Position numbers and translations under genes: made by a program. This document shows positions 60,217-64,000 of a DNA stretch of 64,000 nucleotides, piece by piece (position 1 is the stretch's first letter; each line of letters opens with the position of its first letter). The notes beneath the pieces were generated by a model that saw nothing but the letters and a program-made list of their open reading frames with translations, searched no databases and had not been told where the DNA came from. Where the stretch lies: contig NZ_PRLD01000003.1 in assembly GCF_003287405.1 (NCBI RefSeq), positions 62,001-126,000 of the forward strand, written 5' to 3'. Origin of the DNA: Faecalibacterium prausnitzii (GTDB lineage Bacteria; Bacillota; Clostridia; Oscillospirales; Ruminococcaceae).

Positions 60217-61347
60217 TTGCACAGAACTGCTGCCCGCAAAGGGCTGCTGCGGCCGCTGCCGCCCATGGACCTGCCCTTTCTGGTGCTGGTGCTCACGCTG
60301 GTAGCCTTTGGGCTGGTGATGCTGTGCAGCGCCAGCAGCGCGGTGGCACTGTACCGGCGGCAGGACGCCTTTGCCTATGTGCGGCCGCAGCTGCTGTACG
60401 CCGCCATGGGTCTGGCGGCGATGTGGATGGCCAGCCGGGTGGACTACCACATCTATCACAAACTGGCGTGGCCGCTGCTGGCGCTCTCGCTGGTGCTGCT
60501 GACGGCGGTGCTGTTCATGCCGGAGTATAACGGCTGTAAGCGCTGGCTGGTGCTGCCGGGGCTGGGCACATTACAGCCCAGCGAGATCGCCAAATTTGCG
60601 GTGGTGCTGGTATTTGCCCATATCATCGCCCTGAACCACGACCGCATGGGCAGCTTTGCGGTGGGGGTAGTACCCTTTGCGCTGGTGCTGGGGGTGGTGG
60701 CGGTACTCATGCTGCTGGAACCCCACCTTTCCGGCACGGTGCTGATCTTGAGTATCGGCGCGGTGCTCATGTTCGTGGGCGGCACCGGGCTGCGGTGGTT
60801 CATGCTGGCGGGGGCGGGCGGCGCTGCCGCCATTGGCACAGCCATCGTGCTCATGCCGGAGCTGGTGCCCTATGCCGCCGACCGGCTCAACTCTTGGCTC
60901 GACCCCTTTGCCGACCCGCTGGGCGATGGACACCAGACCATCCAGAGCCTATATGCCATCGGCTCCGGCGGGGCGGCAGGGCTGGGGCTGGGCAACAGCC
61001 GTCAGAAACATCTGTTCGTGCCCGAGCCGCAGAACGACTTCATCTTTTCCATCCTCTGCGAGGAACTGGGCTTTCTGGGCGCGTGTGCGGTCATTCTGCT
61101 GTTCAGTGCGCTGCTGTGGCGGGGCATCACGCTGGCGGCGCACGCGCCGGACCGCTTCGGGGCACTGCTGGTGGTGGGTTTTGTGGTGCAGGTGGCGCTG
61201 CAGGCGGTGCTGAATATTGCGGTAGTTACTAACACCATCCCAAACACCGGCATCAGCCTGCCCTTTTTCTCCTCCGGCGGCACCAGCCTGATGATGCTTC
61301 TGGGCGAGATGGGCATCGTGCTCTCCGTCTCCCGGGGCGAAAGCTGA
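60217..61347 (+). CDS. ftsW: SEDS-family peptidoglycan polymerase (FtsW/SpoVE)
   Basis: A 376-residue membrane protein with about ten helices. SEDS signatures: LVMLCSASSA in helix 1, GCKRWLVLPGLGTLQPSEIAKFA, the conserved Asp-containing loop DPLGDGHQTIQSLYAIGSGG, GNSRQKHLFVPEPQNDFIFS and TGISLPFFSSGGTSL. It polymerises lipid II glycan with a class B PBP, most likely the divergent neighbour. The start is TTG at 60217, eight bases after GGAGGT; no ATG fits better. SpoVE is an equal possibility. Confidence 0.92.
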   Translation: MHRTAARKGLLRPLPPMDLPFLVLVLTLVAFGLVMLCSASSAVALYRRQDAFAYVRPQLLYAAMGLAAMWMASRVDYHIYHKLAWPLLALSLVLLTAVLFMPEYNGCKRWLVLPGLGTLQPSEIAKFAVVLVFAHIIALNHDRMGSFAVGVVPFALVLGVVAVLMLLEPHLSGTVLILSIGAVLMFVGGTGLRWFMLAGAGGAAAIGTAIVLMPELVPYAADRLNSWLDPFADPLGDGHQTIQSLYAIGSGGAAGLGLGNSRQKHLFVPEPQNDFIFSILCEELGFLGACAVILLFSALLWRGITLAAHAPDRFGALLVVGFVVQVALQAVLNIAVVTNTIPNTGISLPFFSSGGTSLMMLLGEMGIVLSVSRGES

Positions 61348-61526
61348 TATAGACCGGCATTTCCAGCCGTAAAGGGGAAATATCGGTGCAGGAAAGCCGA
61401 AAAAAGCGGACAAATGACCGGACAAATCCCGCAGACAGCGGGAAAGCCGTTTCCGGTGCATTTCTTTGACCAAAGACCCTCGTTTTGCATACCATGGGGT
61501 ATCTTTTGCAGAACGGGGGTCTTGGC

Positions 61527-62858
61527 ATGGCTGGGGATTGGATCATTACGGGCGGACGGCCTTTGCAGGGCAGGGTGGAAGTGCCTGCGGCCAAAAACAG
61601 TGTGCTGCCGTTGCTGGCAGCAGCACTGCTGTGCAGCGGGCCGGTGCGGCTGCAAAATGTGCCGCGCCTGACCGACGTGGAGGACTGTCTTGCCCTGCTG
61701 CGGGGCGTGGGCTGCACAGCAGGCTGGCAGGGCGCAGCGCTGGCGGTGCAGGGGCAGCCCATGCGCACCGACCTTGCACCGGAGGCCGCAGGCCGGATGC
61801 GGGCGTCTATCCTGTTCTGCGCCCCGCTGCTGGCGCGGCTGGGGCGGGTGAACACTGTACTGCCCGGGGGCTGCCGCATCGGGGCAAGGCCCATCGATCT
61901 GCATTTGCAGGGGCTGGCGCAGATGGGCGTGCGGCAGCTGCCCGCAGCGCCCGGACAGCTTACGCTTTACGCCCCGGCGGGGCTGCGGGGCGCGGAGATC
62001 TGTCTAGCTTTCCCCAGCGTGGGCGCAACCGAAACGCTGCTGCTGGCCGCTGCTACGGCGCAGGGGCAGACCGTGCTGCATGGTGCCGCAAAGGAACCGG
62101 AGATCGTGGATCTTGCCGCCTTCCTCAACGCCTGCGGCGGCTGCGTGGAGGGTGCGGGCACCGACACCATCCGGGTGCAGGGAAGGCGCTGCCTTGCGGG
62201 CTGCACCTTTGCGCCGATGGCAGACCGCATCATCGCCTCTACGCTGGCCTGTGCGGCGGCGGCAGCCGGAGGGCGGGTGGAGCTGGCAGGCTGTGCGCCC
62301 GGGCTGTATGCGCCGCTGCTGGAAATTCTGGAACAAATGGGCTGCACCGTAGAGCGGGCACACGATGCTGCCGCCATTTCACGGTTCGGGGCGCTGCGCG
62401 GCGCGGGAAATGTGCACACCGCACCCTATCCCGGTCTTGCCACGGACGCCGCCCCGCTGCTGGCGGCGGTGATGCTCTGCGCACAGGGCGAAAGCAGCCT
62501 GCAGGACAGGGTGTTTGAAAACCGTTTTGCCTGTGCCGGGGGCTTTGCGGCGCTGGGGGCTAACGTCCGGGTGGCAGAGCGCACGTTGTATGTGCAGCCT
62601 GCCGGGGCGCTGCACGGGGCAAAGCTGACCGCACCGGACCTGCGGGGCGGGGCGGCGCTGGTGGTTGCAGCGCTGGCTGCCCGGGGCAGCAGCCGCCTTG
62701 ACGGGGTGGAGCTTGTCCGGCGCGGCTATGCGGAGCTTGACCGGCTTTTGGCGGGGCTGGGCGCACAGATTTGGCAGGAAATACCCGCCCGGAGTGGGCT
62801 TGCGAAAAAAACACCCACGAAAAAGCAATTTTGTCTTGCAATCGGTGCAAAAAAATGA
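61527..62858 (+). CDS. murA: UDP-GlcNAc 1-carboxyvinyltransferase
   Basis: First committed step of peptidoglycan synthesis: transfers enolpyruvate from PEP to UDP-GlcNAc. The 443-residue protein has PAAKNSVLPLLAAALL near the N-terminus, the fosfomycin-target cysteine in LPGGCRIGARPIDLH, and SVGATETLLLAA. The last 20 residues (Lys-rich) extend beyond the usual end. The ATG at 61527 lies behind GGGGGTCTTGGC. Overall the protein is diverged and unusually Ala-rich. Clostridia often have two MurA copies; which one this is cannot be said. Confidence 0.9.
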   Translation: MAGDWIITGGRPLQGRVEVPAAKNSVLPLLAAALLCSGPVRLQNVPRLTDVEDCLALLRGVGCTAGWQGAALAVQGQPMRTDLAPEAAGRMRASILFCAPLLARLGRVNTVLPGGCRIGARPIDLHLQGLAQMGVRQLPAAPGQLTLYAPAGLRGAEICLAFPSVGATETLLLAAATAQGQTVLHGAAKEPEIVDLAAFLNACGGCVEGAGTDTIRVQGRRCLAGCTFAPMADRIIASTLACAAAAAGGRVELAGCAPGLYAPLLEILEQMGCTVERAHDAAAISRFGALRGAGNVHTAPYPGLATDAAPLLAAVMLCAQGESSLQDRVFENRFACAGGFAALGANVRVAERTLYVQPAGALHGAKLTAPDLRGGAALVVAALAARGSSRLDGVELVRRGYAELDRLLAGLGAQIWQEIPARSGLAKKTPTKKQFCLAIGAKK

Positions 62859-62864
62859 TACGAT
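62836..62864 (+). promoter_or_regulatory. promoter of ftsZ
   Basis: TTGCAA, 17 bases, TACGAT. It overlaps the end of murA, about 80 bases before the ftsZ start. Confidence 0.7.
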
Positions 62865-62944
62865 ACAGTTATATAAATATCGTATGATAATTTCTGTGCG
62901 GCATTTGCGCAGTTCCACATAAAAATCCGATGGAGGACAAAGTT

Positions 62945-64000
<1,056 letters not shown>

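Overview
The window looks like a chromosomal segment of a GC-rich, low-complexity-tolerant Firmicute of the Oscillospiraceae (Ruminococcaceae), most likely Faecalibacterium or a close relative. This is inferred from three things. Amino-acid operons are controlled by T-boxes. The proteins have a clostridial flavour (LeuA type 2, clostridial LeuC/LeuD, a 380-residue Prs-like enzyme, DUF6465, DUF1934). Gaps between genes are rich in dispersed palindromic repeats. No ribosomal RNA is present to settle the genus, and no CRISPR array or transposase gene was seen.

Layout. Bases 1-585 are non-coding with a possible structured RNA. Bases 586-10184 hold a compact ten-gene phage head cassette, all on the + strand: small terminase-like protein, large terminase, portal, a Prp-type protease fused to a scaffold, an N4-gp56-type major capsid protein, four connector or structural proteins and a long Gln-rich internal protein. 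No integrase, replication, lysis or tail-fibre gene is visible. The cassette ends at a perfect hairpin next to tandem copies of the 3' end of the neighbouring tRNA-His gene. Bases 10600-16200 carry tRNA-His, tRNA-Arg and tRNA-Leu, a PAP2 phosphatase, DUF1643, a leaderless BMP/ParB-like protein with a metallophosphoesterase, and DUF6465. Bases 16200-30000 hold an HD-GYP response regulator, a Prs-like enzyme, a Tat-secreted esterase, an ABC exporter of the FtsX type, an O-acetylhomoserine sulfhydrylase behind what looks like a Met/Cys leader-peptide attenuator, a secreted protein and FtsH.

Bases 30100-46000 are dominated by amino-acid metabolism. A Leu T-box precedes leuA-leuC-leuD-leuB, a T-box precedes a TrpXYZ-like ABC importer, and an Asn T-box precedes asnB. 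Among these sit a YfbR-like nucleotidase, a YfhO-family membrane protein, a GntR/FCD regulator and a Fur-family regulator. Bases 46200-51800 (- strand) carry dus, argS, DUF1934, murI and ddl. Bases 51900-55700 form the rpmG-secE-nusG-rplK-rplA-rplJ-rplL cluster with an L10 leader. Bases 55800-64000 hold a patatin-like lipase, xpt, a class B penicillin-binding protein, a FtsW-type flippase/polymerase, MurA and the start of ftsZ, which runs off the window.

Most genes are housekeeping. The unusual material is the self-contained capsid cassette with its own maturation protease and matching cleavage motifs, the Met/Cys attenuator, and at least two families of dispersed repeats whose flanks are conserved while each copy carries a different but perfectly self-complementary hairpin. 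Coordinates and motifs were read by eye; homology statements are recognition of family motifs, not search results.
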